Source: JBBIRT01 sp037441725 (GTDB lineage: Bacteria > Desulfobacterota > BSN033 > UBA1163). Taken from it: a stretch of 6,407 bases of DNA. This document shows positions 1 through 5,287 of the stretch, in pieces; the stretch's first letter is position 1; each line of letters begins with the position of its first letter. The stretch is from the NCBI GenBank assembly GCA_037441725.1, contig JBBIRT010000166.1, forward strand, positions 1 to 6,407, given 5' to 3'. Under the pieces are notes generated by a model. The model was not told where the DNA came from. It saw only the letters and a list, made by a program, of their open reading frames with translations, and made no database searches. The translations under genes and the position numbers were made by a program.

Positions 1-309
1 GGTCATATCCATGATTCCAATAATTTGGCCTTTCCTGTCGATAAAGGCGATACTTAAAGGGATAAGGGTATCCTTCATCCAAAACCCATGATAGTCCTCC
101 GTCTCAAAGATGAAAAGCATTCCTTCGTCTCTTCCCAAATATCTCCTGCCCATTAACCCTCGGGACCTTTCCTCAGGGGGCCTGGCCCCCTCCACCCATA
201 TCTCGTTGTGACGGATAAAGAGAGGAATTTTTTGAATGTCTTGGGAAAATGGAGTATGCGGCCAGAGGAGAATCAAAACGATCAGGATTCCCTTAATCCT
301 TCGGCCCAA
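1..309 (-). CDS. DUF192 family exported protein (C-terminus beyond window)
   Basis: The 103 visible residues run off the left edge. From a TTG codon at 309-307 the frame gives a basic start (MGRRIKG), a hydrophobic stretch at about residues 8-16 and a probable signal-peptide cleavage near residue 22. The DUF192 (COG1430) core follows: RSRGLMGRR at 48-56, an EGMLF segment at 62-66 and the hallmark GFWMKDTLIPL at 75-85, then a GxI strand. DUF192 proteins are small secreted or periplasmic beta-rich proteins without an agreed biochemical function. The TTG start is inferred: no in-frame ATG or GTG precedes the signal peptide, and a GGAGAG lies four bases upstream. The start overlaps the end of the preceding small membrane-protein gene by 17 bases, which suggests translational coupling. 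The family call is firm; the start is moderately sure. Confidence 0.85.
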   Translation of the reverse strand, partial: MGRRIKGILIVLILLWPHTPFSQDIQKIPLFIRHNEIWVEGARPPEERSRGLMGRRYLGRDEGMLFIFETEDYHGFWMKDTLIPLSIAFIDRKGQIIGIMDMT

Positions 310-529
310 CCTGCTCTCCGCTCTTATCCTCCCATCCCCTCTTTTCAAGCTGATCGACAAGATTTCGGATTTCATCCTTGATCTTCCCAGTATTCCATTG
401 GATGAATAAGACCCAGAGTGGAAGGAGAAGCCAAATGATAAGTAGGATCCCCAAAAAGACAACAATCGCAATGGCCACCCCAAAAGGAAGCTCTTTAAAA
501 ATCTGTTCAATATACCATTCCATGTCCAT
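293..529 (-). CDS. Small membrane protein of unknown function
   Basis: This 78-residue protein has a short N-terminal segment (1-14), a long hydrophobic stretch at about 15-45 interrupted by P37, and a charged C-terminal tail (47-78) likely to be helical. The hydrophobic part could be one long membrane helix or a hairpin of two short ones. I do not recognise the family. The ATG at 529 is preceded by GGGAG with seven bases of spacing. A second ATG two codons later (523) is possible but less well placed. The gene sits between a lipoprotein and an exported DUF192 gene and overlaps the latter, so an envelope role is likely but unspecific. A candidate promoter and an inverted repeat lie just upstream, so it may be expressed separately from the kinase. 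Confidence 0.75.
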   Translation of the reverse strand: MDMEWYIEQIFKELPFGVAIAIVVFLGILLIIWLLLPLWVLFIQWNTGKIKDEIRNLVDQLEKRGWEDKSGEQVGPKD

Positions 530-543
530 GGGTCATCTCCCAT

Positions 544-560
544 TTTATAGCTACTATAAA
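544..560. repeat. Inverted repeat over a candidate -10 element
   Basis: TTTATAG and CTATAAA, perfect 7-base arms, flank a 3-base centre. The repeat covers the proposed -10 of the promoter for the small membrane protein and ends 14 bases before its start codon. It could be an operator. Being pure AT apart from one pair per arm, it could also be chance in an AT-rich gap. Confidence 0.5.
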
Positions 561-581
561 GTTGGTCATTTTGATTTTGAA
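553..581 (-). promoter_or_regulatory. Candidate sigma70-type promoter for the small membrane protein and DUF192 genes
   Basis: On the minus strand, TTCAAA (576-581, four of six consensus bases) and TATAGT (553-558, five of six) are separated by 17 bases. A start of transcription near 546 would give a leader of about 17 bases that still contains the ribosome binding site at 537-541. The spacing and position are good, but the -35 is weak and there is no independent support. Confidence 0.4.
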
Positions 582-619
582 CCCCATTAGGACTTCTGGA
601 TCAAAATTATGAATTCCTC

Positions 620-904
620 TTATTTGGAAGCTTCCCCACCTAATCGTCTTTTCAGCTTATCATTCACTTTTAAAATTTGATCCACGTCTGAGCCGGTCAA
701 TTCCCATGAGTAACTATCCTTGCTATCTTTTTTCAATTTGATTTTAACCTCTGGAGGAAGGGGACCTTCCCTCTCAACCTCCTCCCTTTCCACAATAACC
801 TTCGGAAGAGATTGATCCTCCTTCTTTTCCATTGGAGGCGATTTTGTTTCACAGGCAATGACGGAAAATAGGAGTCCAAAAAAGATGATCCATCTTATCC
901 GCAC
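620..904 (-). CDS. Small predicted lipoprotein of unknown function
   Basis: This 94-residue protein has a signal peptide of type II: basic start (MRIR), hydrophobic core at 5-16 and lipobox VIAC with the lipidated cysteine at 18. The mature part is short and very charged, rich in Lys and Glu, with a proline-containing linker (about 22-50) and a C-terminal region YSWELTGSDVDQ followed by a basic tail. Glutamate follows the cysteine, so the inner-membrane-retention Asp is absent and the outer membrane is the likely destination. The start codon is GTG at 904-902, supported by a strong AGGAGG at 911-916, six bases upstream. The gene begins 30 bases after the histidine-kinase stop and is probably co-transcribed with it. 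I do not recognise the family. It could be an envelope partner or output of the signalling gene, but nothing in the sequence proves this. Confidence 0.8.
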   Translation of the reverse strand: MRIRWIIFFGLLFSVIACETKSPPMEKKEDQSLPKVIVEREEVEREGPLPPEVKIKLKKDSKDSYSWELTGSDVDQILKVNDKLKRRLGGEASK

Positions 905-934
905 CTTCTCCCTCCTTTTGTTCCTCCAGAAATT

Positions 935-2470
935 TCAATCCTCCCTGAGGTACAACCGGCATCCCTTTAAAAATTCTTCCTTGGTGTGAGCATCCTTTGG
1001 ATAGGAATAGGTCCTAAACTGGACCCCGATACCCTTGGGGAGATAATGTCCTTGGGTCAATTTCACCTGAACCCTCTCCCCGATCTCCTTTGCCATCTTC
1101 TTATCCGTAAACGAAAAGATATAGATGACCCTGTTTTTAAAAGGGATGATGGTGTCAACAGAACGGACCATTTTTTGGAGGGCATACATAATTCCCTCCC
1201 ATGATTCATGACCGAGGGTAGATTCCCGTTTGGTCCTTGAATCCCAGAACTCCACCCGAATCATGGAAAATGGACTCTTATCCTTCATGGCCTCTTCAAA
1301 TAAGGGGTCTAAGATAAGGTTAAAGATGTTCTCTATTCCAAATAGGGGGAGATGAAAGGTAAAAGAGGCGCCACTTCCAAATTTGCTCTCAGCATAGATG
1401 GAGCCATGATGGGCTTCTATAATCTCTTTCGTGATAGCCAATCCTAACCCTGTGCCGGTCCCCTGGCCAGTCTGCCCTCTCCCCCCTTGATAAAAACGAT
1501 CAAAAACCTTTGGCAAATCCTCTGGAGAGATGCCCACCCCTGTATCAGCGACCACAATCTTTAAATGATCCCTCTTATCAGTGAGTCCCCTCGAATTAAT
1601 GGTAATCTTTCCACCTGCAGGAGTAAACTTAATTCCATTGCTGATCAAATTAATGAAGACCTCAACCATTCGGTGACGATCGATCAATACGAGGGGAGTT
1701 TCTGGATCAAGTCGATTCTCAATGGAGATTCCTTTCTCCTCCAACTGTTGGGAAAACGTCATTACCGCATCCTCCACCACCTCGGTCAGACGGGTGGGTT
1801 CAAATCGAAGCTTTAATCCCTTTCCTGATTCAATTCTTGAGAAGTCAAGGAGGGTTTCAATCAAATTCGTCAGCCGATTAATATTCTTGTTGGCAATGCT
1901 GAGATATTCTTTTTGATCCTCTGTGAGGGTCCCAGCATGCCCCTCAAGCATGAGGGAGATAAACTCTTTGATCACTGTGAGGGGGGTTCGAAGTTCGTGG
2001 GAAACACTGGAGATGAAGGTGGATTTTAATTGGTCGAGGCGTTTTAATTCCTCATTCAACTTTACCAATTCCGTTGATTTCTGGGTGAGATCTAAGATAA
2101 GATTCTTTTCGCGGATCACCCGACTTAATTTTGCCTTCATCTCATCGACTGTAAAAGGTTTGGTGATGTAATCCATCGCCCCTGCATTGACTACATCATG
2201 ATAAGAATAAGAAGCCTCGTGAGCGGTCATACAGATGATTTGAACCTCAGGATATTGACTCCGAACCTTTCTCATCAAATCAAATCCGTCCATCTCTGGC
2301 ATCTTAAGATCTGTCACCATAATACTAAAAGGCTCTTTCCTTAAGAGCTCCAATGCCTCTTGACCACTTCCCGCGGTCACCACCTCATGTCCGAGGAAAT
2401 CGATCATTTTGGAGACAGTCTGTCGGACTTCCATCTCGTCATCGACCAATAAAATCCTTTCTTTTTCCAT
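935..2470 (-). CDS. Response regulator-histidine kinase hybrid with degenerate GGDEF-like C-terminus
   Basis: This 511-residue protein has no membrane segment. A receiver domain (1-120) comes first, with acidic pocket D10-D11, phospho-acceptor D54, T82 and K104. A coiled-coil linker follows (about 110-150), then a HisKA domain with SHELRTP and phosphorylated H158. The HATPase domain (about 225-377) has N-box N274/N278, DTGVGI at 309-314 and GTGLGL at 339-344. All residues needed for autophosphorylation and receiver phosphorylation are present. The receiver-first order suggests a cytosolic kinase controlled by another kinase. Residues 378-511 look like a GGDEF fold: an FSMIRVEF strand, a DTIIPF/NRVIYIFSF pair, then a GVQFRTYSYPKDA end. 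The GGDEF signature and metal-binding acids are missing, so it is probably not a diguanylate cyclase. The start is ATG with GAGG eight bases upstream. Probably co-transcribed with the lipoprotein gene. Confidence 0.93.
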   Translation of the reverse strand: MEKERILLVDDEMEVRQTVSKMIDFLGHEVVTAGSGQEALELLRKEPFSIMVTDLKMPEMDGFDLMRKVRSQYPEVQIICMTAHEASYSYHDVVNAGAMDYITKPFTVDEMKAKLSRVIREKNLILDLTQKSTELVKLNEELKRLDQLKSTFISSVSHELRTPLTVIKEFISLMLEGHAGTLTEDQKEYLSIANKNINRLTNLIETLLDFSRIESGKGLKLRFEPTRLTEVVEDAVMTFSQQLEEKGISIENRLDPETPLVLIDRHRMVEVFINLISNGIKFTPAGGKITINSRGLTDKRDHLKIVVADTGVGISPEDLPKVFDRFYQGGRGQTGQGTGTGLGLAITKEIIEAHHGSIYAESKFGSGASFTFHLPLFGIENIFNLILDPLFEEAMKDKSPFSMIRVEFWDSRTKRESTLGHESWEGIMYALQKMVRSVDTIIPFKNRVIYIFSFTDKKMAKEIGERVQVKLTQGHYLPKGIGVQFRTYSYPKDAHTKEEFLKGCRLYLRED

Positions 2471-2503
2471 GATATAAATCCTCTTAAAAACTATCCTTTA
2501 TCT

Positions 2504-2532
2504 ATTATAGTAAAAAGGATATTCCTTTTCCA
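2504..2532 (-). promoter_or_regulatory. Candidate sigma70-type promoter of the kinase gene
   Basis: A perfect TATAAT (2504-2509 on the minus strand) and TGGAAA (2527-2532, four of six -35 bases) are separated by 17 bases. Transcription would start near 2497, leaving a leader of about 26 bases that includes the ribosome binding site. This fits the kinase being the first gene of its transcription unit. Confidence 0.55.
2513..2529. repeat. Inverted repeat inside the kinase promoter spacer
   Basis: AAAAGGA and TCCTTTT, perfect 7-base arms around TAT, fill the spacer between the proposed -35 and -10. That is a classic place for a repressor operator. The same sequence could form a weak hairpin in the transcript coming from the upstream transglycosylase gene. 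With only two GC pairs and no separate U-run it would be a poor terminator. The gap 2533-2598 holds nothing else that I recognise. Confidence 0.5.
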
Positions 2533-2598
2533 TTCCATTTTCAACTCCTTTGTAATGCATCCTACCTTTAAGGAATTGGAACTGGGGGGAAGAAAATT

Positions 2599-3651
2599 TT
2601 ATGGGGGAGAAAGGAGGGGAGCAGAACTTTCCAATCCTTTCTTCCATGCAAAAAAGAATTCCCAGAATTTGCCAGATCTCCCAGGAGGAAGATTGAGAAA
2701 ATGGACTCCAACGGGGATGACCTCCTCAGAGAGGTGTGGATTCATCTCTCTGATTTCTTTATAAAAAAGCCCAATGGCTTGAGCGACCTCCATGATGGGT
2801 AGGGGTTGAGGCAATTCTATTTGAACTCTCTCTACCCTTAAAGGGTCATAAAGATCCTTCTCTTCTAAATGGTATCCATACCTTCCTGGGTCGGAAAGGA
2901 TAATCTTGGCCACTGCGATTTTATAGACGTATCGCTCCGTCTCCAATGGAAGATCAAGATAAAAATAATTCTCCGTCTTTTGAAGTTCAATCTCCTTTCT
3001 AACTCGATTTTCTCCTGCATTATAGGCAGCCATCGAAAGGGTCCAGCTCTTAAATTCCTCATAAAGGGTTTTTAAATAGGAAAGGGCTCCCTCTGTGGCT
3101 TTAAAAAAATCGAACCTCTCATCAAGACTGCGATTTTTCCTCATTCCGTATTTCTCACCTGTTGAGGGAATAAATTGCCAGATGCCCGCCGCTCCAGACG
3201 AAGAGACGGCTTCAGGTCTGAGGGCACTTTCCGTGATGGTCACATACTTTAAATCATCAGGGAGTCCCATTTCCCGAAGCCTTGCCTCAATATAGGGAAA
3301 ATACCTCTTAGACCGCTTCATCCAAAAGAGGACAGTGGCTTCATTGGATAAGGCCAAAAGAAATTCCCTCTCCAAATTTTCCAAAACATTTCGATCCTCC
3401 AATGGAAATCGCTCACCGCAGAGTGTGACTTCTTTAGGAAGTTTATATGTGGTGAGGGAAGGGCGAAGGGTCTTGATCGATTCCTCCAAGCTCTCTAATC
3501 TTTTCAGCAGGATCTCATACCTTGTATCCTCATTTTGTATGGCCTCCCCAGACCCGGCAATCCTCTCATTCCCCATTTGGATGGATTGGGCCGTTACACA
3601 ATTTATACTTAAGACTCCGAAGAAAAAGATAGACAGGAAGGTCCTGATCAT
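2599..3651 (-). CDS. MltD-like lytic transglycosylase (SLT domain)
   Basis: This 350-residue exported protein should cut the MurNAc-GlcNAc bond of peptidoglycan with 1,6-anhydro formation. A signal peptide (about 1-21, likely cleaved after VTA) is followed by a short coiled-coil stretch (about 43-62). A family-specific region (76-130, WMKRSKRYFPYIEARL) leads into the SLT fold. The catalytic glutamate is E141 in ITESAL, followed by SSGAAGIWQFIPST (150-164) and AYNAGENRV (209-217). The C-terminal part (about 278-330) resembles the degenerate LysM-like region of MltD-type enzymes, with MNPHLSEEVIP. Length and order match the MltD-like proteins of deltaproteobacteria. The ATG at 3651 has GGAGGT six bases upstream, and that site lies in the last codons of trpS. 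The two genes are separated by four bases, so translation is likely coupled. C18 does not form a proper lipobox (Asn before it), so a soluble periplasmic form is more likely than a lipoprotein. Confidence 0.93.
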   Translation of the reverse strand: MIRTFLSIFFFGVLSINCVTAQSIQMGNERIAGSGEAIQNEDTRYEILLKRLESLEESIKTLRPSLTTYKLPKEVTLCGERFPLEDRNVLENLEREFLLALSNEATVLFWMKRSKRYFPYIEARLREMGLPDDLKYVTITESALRPEAVSSSGAAGIWQFIPSTGEKYGMRKNRSLDERFDFFKATEGALSYLKTLYEEFKSWTLSMAAYNAGENRVRKEIELQKTENYFYLDLPLETERYVYKIAVAKIILSDPGRYGYHLEEKDLYDPLRVERVQIELPQPLPIMEVAQAIGLFYKEIREMNPHLSEEVIPVGVHFLNLPPGRSGKFWEFFFAWKKGLESSAPLLSPP

Positions 3652-3655
3652 AGCC

Positions 3656-4642
3656 TTACCTCCAATCTGACTTCACACCAATCTTTGTCCTGACCTCATC
3701 CATGACCTCTATGGCGATGGCCTTGCACTGGGCCGCACCTGATTTCAATAGATCAATCATGTAGGAGGGATTCTGGTTGATCTCCCTCACCCGACGCTGG
3801 ATGGGGCTGATCTCCTCGATCATATTCTTGAAAAGAATCTCTTTGCATTCAATACACCCAAACCCTGCTGTTCGGCAAAGATGATCCACCGAGGTAATTT
3901 GATCGGGTTTTGAAAAAGCCTGGTGCATGGTAAAAATATTGCAGTGTTCCGGATGACCAGGATCATTTCGACGCTGTCGATGCTCACAAGTAGCTGCGGT
4001 CTTCAACTTTCCCCAGATGGATTCAGGGGGCTCCAAAAGCCCGATGGTGTTATTCAACGATTTGGACATCTTTGATTGTCCATCCGTCCCCAGGATTCGG
4101 GGGGCATTTGAAAGAAGGACCTGAGGCTCAGGAAAGGTGTTCCCAAAACGGGCATTAAATTTTCTGGCGACCTCTCTGGAAAACTCCACGTGTTGGATCT
4201 GATCTTCTCCAACTGGCACAAAGCCTGCTTTATAAATGAGGATATCTGCCGCCTGAAGCACAGGATAATCCAAGAGTCCTACATTGACATTGTGCCGATG
4301 TTGTCTTCCCTTTTCTTTAAATTGAGTCATCCTCTCCAATTCACCCACGGGGGTAACACAATTGAAGATCCATGCTAACTCAGTATGTTCAGGCACATGG
4401 GATTGAATAAAGAGTTTGCATCGATCAGGGGTTAATCCACAGGCTACAAGGATGGTTGCCGTCTCAAGGATCCTCTCCTGGAAGAGAGAGACTTCATAAT
4501 CAATGGTGATGGCATGATAATCCACCACACAATAGATGCAATCGTAGCGGTCAACCAATTGTACCCAATTTCGGATTGCCCCTACATAATTCCCAATATG
4601 GATCTCCCCTGAGGGTTGAATACCACTGAAAATCCGATCCAT
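3656..4642 (-). CDS. trpS: Tryptophanyl-tRNA synthetase, cysteine-rich Fe-S-type
   Basis: This 328-residue class Ic synthetase charges tRNA-Trp with tryptophan using ATP, in the cytosol. The class I signatures are clear: SGIQPSGEIHIGN at 6-18 and KMSKS at 191-195. Between them are family landmarks such as FNCVTPVGELERMTQFKEK (93-111), DYPVLQAADIL (125-135) and VGEDQIQHVE (144-153). In the C-terminal tRNA-binding part C234, C256, C263 and C266 form C-x21-C-x6-C-x2-C. This closely resembles the 4Fe-4S cysteine motif known from the Thermotoga maritima enzyme, whose first spacing I recall as 22. I chose the ATG at 4642, not the in-frame GTG at 4657, because AGGTGG lies six bases before the ATG while the GTG has no usable site and would only add MRWKK. 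The gene follows the redox-protein gene by 69 bases and precedes the transglycosylase by four. Confidence 0.96.
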   Translation of the reverse strand: MDRIFSGIQPSGEIHIGNYVGAIRNWVQLVDRYDCIYCVVDYHAITIDYEVSLFQERILETATILVACGLTPDRCKLFIQSHVPEHTELAWIFNCVTPVGELERMTQFKEKGRQHRHNVNVGLLDYPVLQAADILIYKAGFVPVGEDQIQHVEFSREVARKFNARFGNTFPEPQVLLSNAPRILGTDGQSKMSKSLNNTIGLLEPPESIWGKLKTAATCEHRQRRNDPGHPEHCNIFTMHQAFSKPDQITSVDHLCRTAGFGCIECKEILFKNMIEEISPIQRRVREINQNPSYMIDLLKSGAAQCKAIAIEVMDEVRTKIGVKSDWR

Positions 4643-4648
4643 CTTCTT

Positions 4649-4654
4649 CCACCT
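4649..4654 (-). promoter_or_regulatory. Ribosome binding site deciding the trpS start
   Basis: AGGTGG on the minus strand stands six bases before the ATG at 4642. It lies inside the longer GTG-initiated version of the frame, which argues against that longer start. Confidence 0.65.
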
Positions 4655-4711
4655 CACCCTTTCTATTCAAATAAAAAGACCATGGATTGAGATTACCCAC
4701 AGCCTCTTCTT

Positions 4712-5188
4712 TCACTCCTTTACGAATTTACCCTCCTCAATAAACTCACAGAGCATCTTGGCCGTCTTCTCAACGATCGATCGACACCTTTCTAATCCCC
4801 CTGAGGCTAGCCATTTCTTTCTTTCTTCTTCCTGATCTAAGCGAAAACCAGTAAGATGAAAGCAGAGATGACTTCCAAATTCCTTCTCAAATCGATCCCA
4901 AAACTCTTGACACTTCTCATAAACCCTTGCAATGGTCTCTTTGTCCTCAGCATGGGTTCTCCCCATCTTCATTCCAATGGCCATGACTGAACCTGTAAAG
5001 GCACCACAGAGTGATCCCTTTCGACCAATTCCGCCTCCAAACCCTGTAGCCAATTGGGGGATAAGAGAGTCCTGGATCCCAAAATATTCCTTGAAACTCA
5101 AGGAGATGGATTCTGCTCAATTGAATCCCTCTTCCATAAGATGCCTGGCTCTCTCTCCAACCTTTCTCCCATCCTCTTGTCTTTTCAT
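4712..5188 (-). CDS. C-GCAxxG-C-C family redox protein, predicted selenoprotein (UGA = Sec24)
   Basis: Reading the UGA at 5117-5119 as selenocysteine gives 158 residues. It starts at ATG 5188, which has GAGGAG five bases upstream (5194-5199). The residues around the UGA read MEEGFN-U-AESISL. This is the N-terminal motif of the C-GCAxxG-C-C family (TIGR01909/PF09719), where the first invariant cysteine stands at the U position. The rest of the family follows: IPQLATGFGGGIGRKGSLCGAFTG with C61 in CGAxxG, then C109 (GSHLC) and C135 (ERC), plus extra cysteines C93 and C147. The family is thought to be redox-active, but its partner and reaction are not established. With Sec, U24 and a cysteine could form a selenenylsulfide. 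A shorter frame starting at TTG 5101 would lack the whole N-terminal helix and the first redox residue and has no ribosome binding site. The alternative is a pseudogene or sequencing error at this codon. The hairpin just after the UGA argues against that. Confidence 0.85.
5088..5104 (-). promoter_or_regulatory. SECIS-like hairpin downstream of the UGA
   Basis: On the minus strand TCCTTGA-GTT-TCAAGGA forms a perfect 7-bp stem with a 3-base GUU loop. The stem starts 12 bases, and the loop 19 bases, after the UGA. A lower stem may form between AUCC (5108-5111) and GGAU (5076-5079), with an internal loop between the two stems. A short upper stem, a small apical loop beginning with GU and this distance from UGA are what bacterial SelB-dependent SECIS elements show. 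No folding energy was computed. Confidence 0.75.
5117..5119 (-). other. In-frame UGA, predicted selenocysteine codon (Sec24)
   Basis: This is the only stop codon between the well-placed ATG at 5188 and the family C-terminus. It falls exactly on the first conserved cysteine of the C-GCAxxG-C-C family, in the context GFN-UGA-AES. The change from a cysteine codon (TGT or TGC) is a single base. The frame is uninterrupted on both sides and the protein sequence is conserved on both sides. Confidence 0.82.
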
Positions 5189-5287
5189 TTCTTCTCCTCA
5201 CTCCCTTTTTTCGAAATATAACAAATTTAGCATTTCTAAATCGAAAAAACCATATCTTTCATTGAAGGTCAAAAGGAAATTGGTTAT
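5189..5287. promoter_or_regulatory. Divergent intergenic region between the selenoprotein and lipoate-ligase genes
   Basis: This AT-rich gap of 99 bases must hold promoters for both divergent genes. For the selenoprotein, a possible -10 (TATATT, 5215-5220 on the minus strand) is visible without a convincing -35. For the plus-strand gene no clear promoter was found. A short inverted repeat sits in the middle (5225-5241), and AAGGA at 5273-5277 is the likely ribosome binding site of the plus-strand gene. Confidence 0.45.
5225..5241. repeat. Inverted repeat in the divergent promoter region
   Basis: ATTTAG and CTAAAT, perfect 6-base arms, flank a 5-base centre. The repeat lies just upstream of the possible -10 of the selenoprotein gene and midway between the two divergent starts. 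A shared operator is possible, but arms this short and AT-rich can arise by chance. Confidence 0.4.

Noticed and set aside
378..590. Plus-strand 70-codon frame opposite the small membrane protein
   Set aside because: It is a shadow of the minus-strand gene, with no start signal and no recognisable protein features.
2513..2529. The AAAAGGA/TCCTTTT repeat as a rho-independent terminator for the transglycosylase gene
   Set aside because: The stem has only two GC pairs and no separate U-run. Its position in the spacer of a good promoter favours an operator.
3598..3600. C18 of the transglycosylase as a lipidated cysteine
   Set aside because: The residue before it is Asn, not Gly, Ala or Ser, and a normal signal peptidase I site (VTA) follows three residues later.
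4643..4657. GTG start for trpS adding five residues
   Set aside because: No ribosome binding site at a usable distance. The family start MDRIFSGIQPSG fits the ATG at 4642.
4712..4714. Terminal UGA of the redox gene as a second selenocysteine codon
   Set aside because: No hairpin is visible after it, the family ends about here, and the extension (about 15 codons) has no conserved look.
4712..5101. Redox protein as a 129-residue gene starting at TTG 5101
   Set aside because: It has no Shine-Dalgarno, lacks the family N-terminus and first cysteine, and places the start inside a hairpin. The ATG at 5188 with UGA read-through explains all of this.
4947..5201. Overlapping 84-codon frame on the same strand, which could suggest a frameshift in the redox gene
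   Set aside because: Its translation has no family features. The family motifs before and after the UGA are in one and the same frame, so no frameshift is needed.
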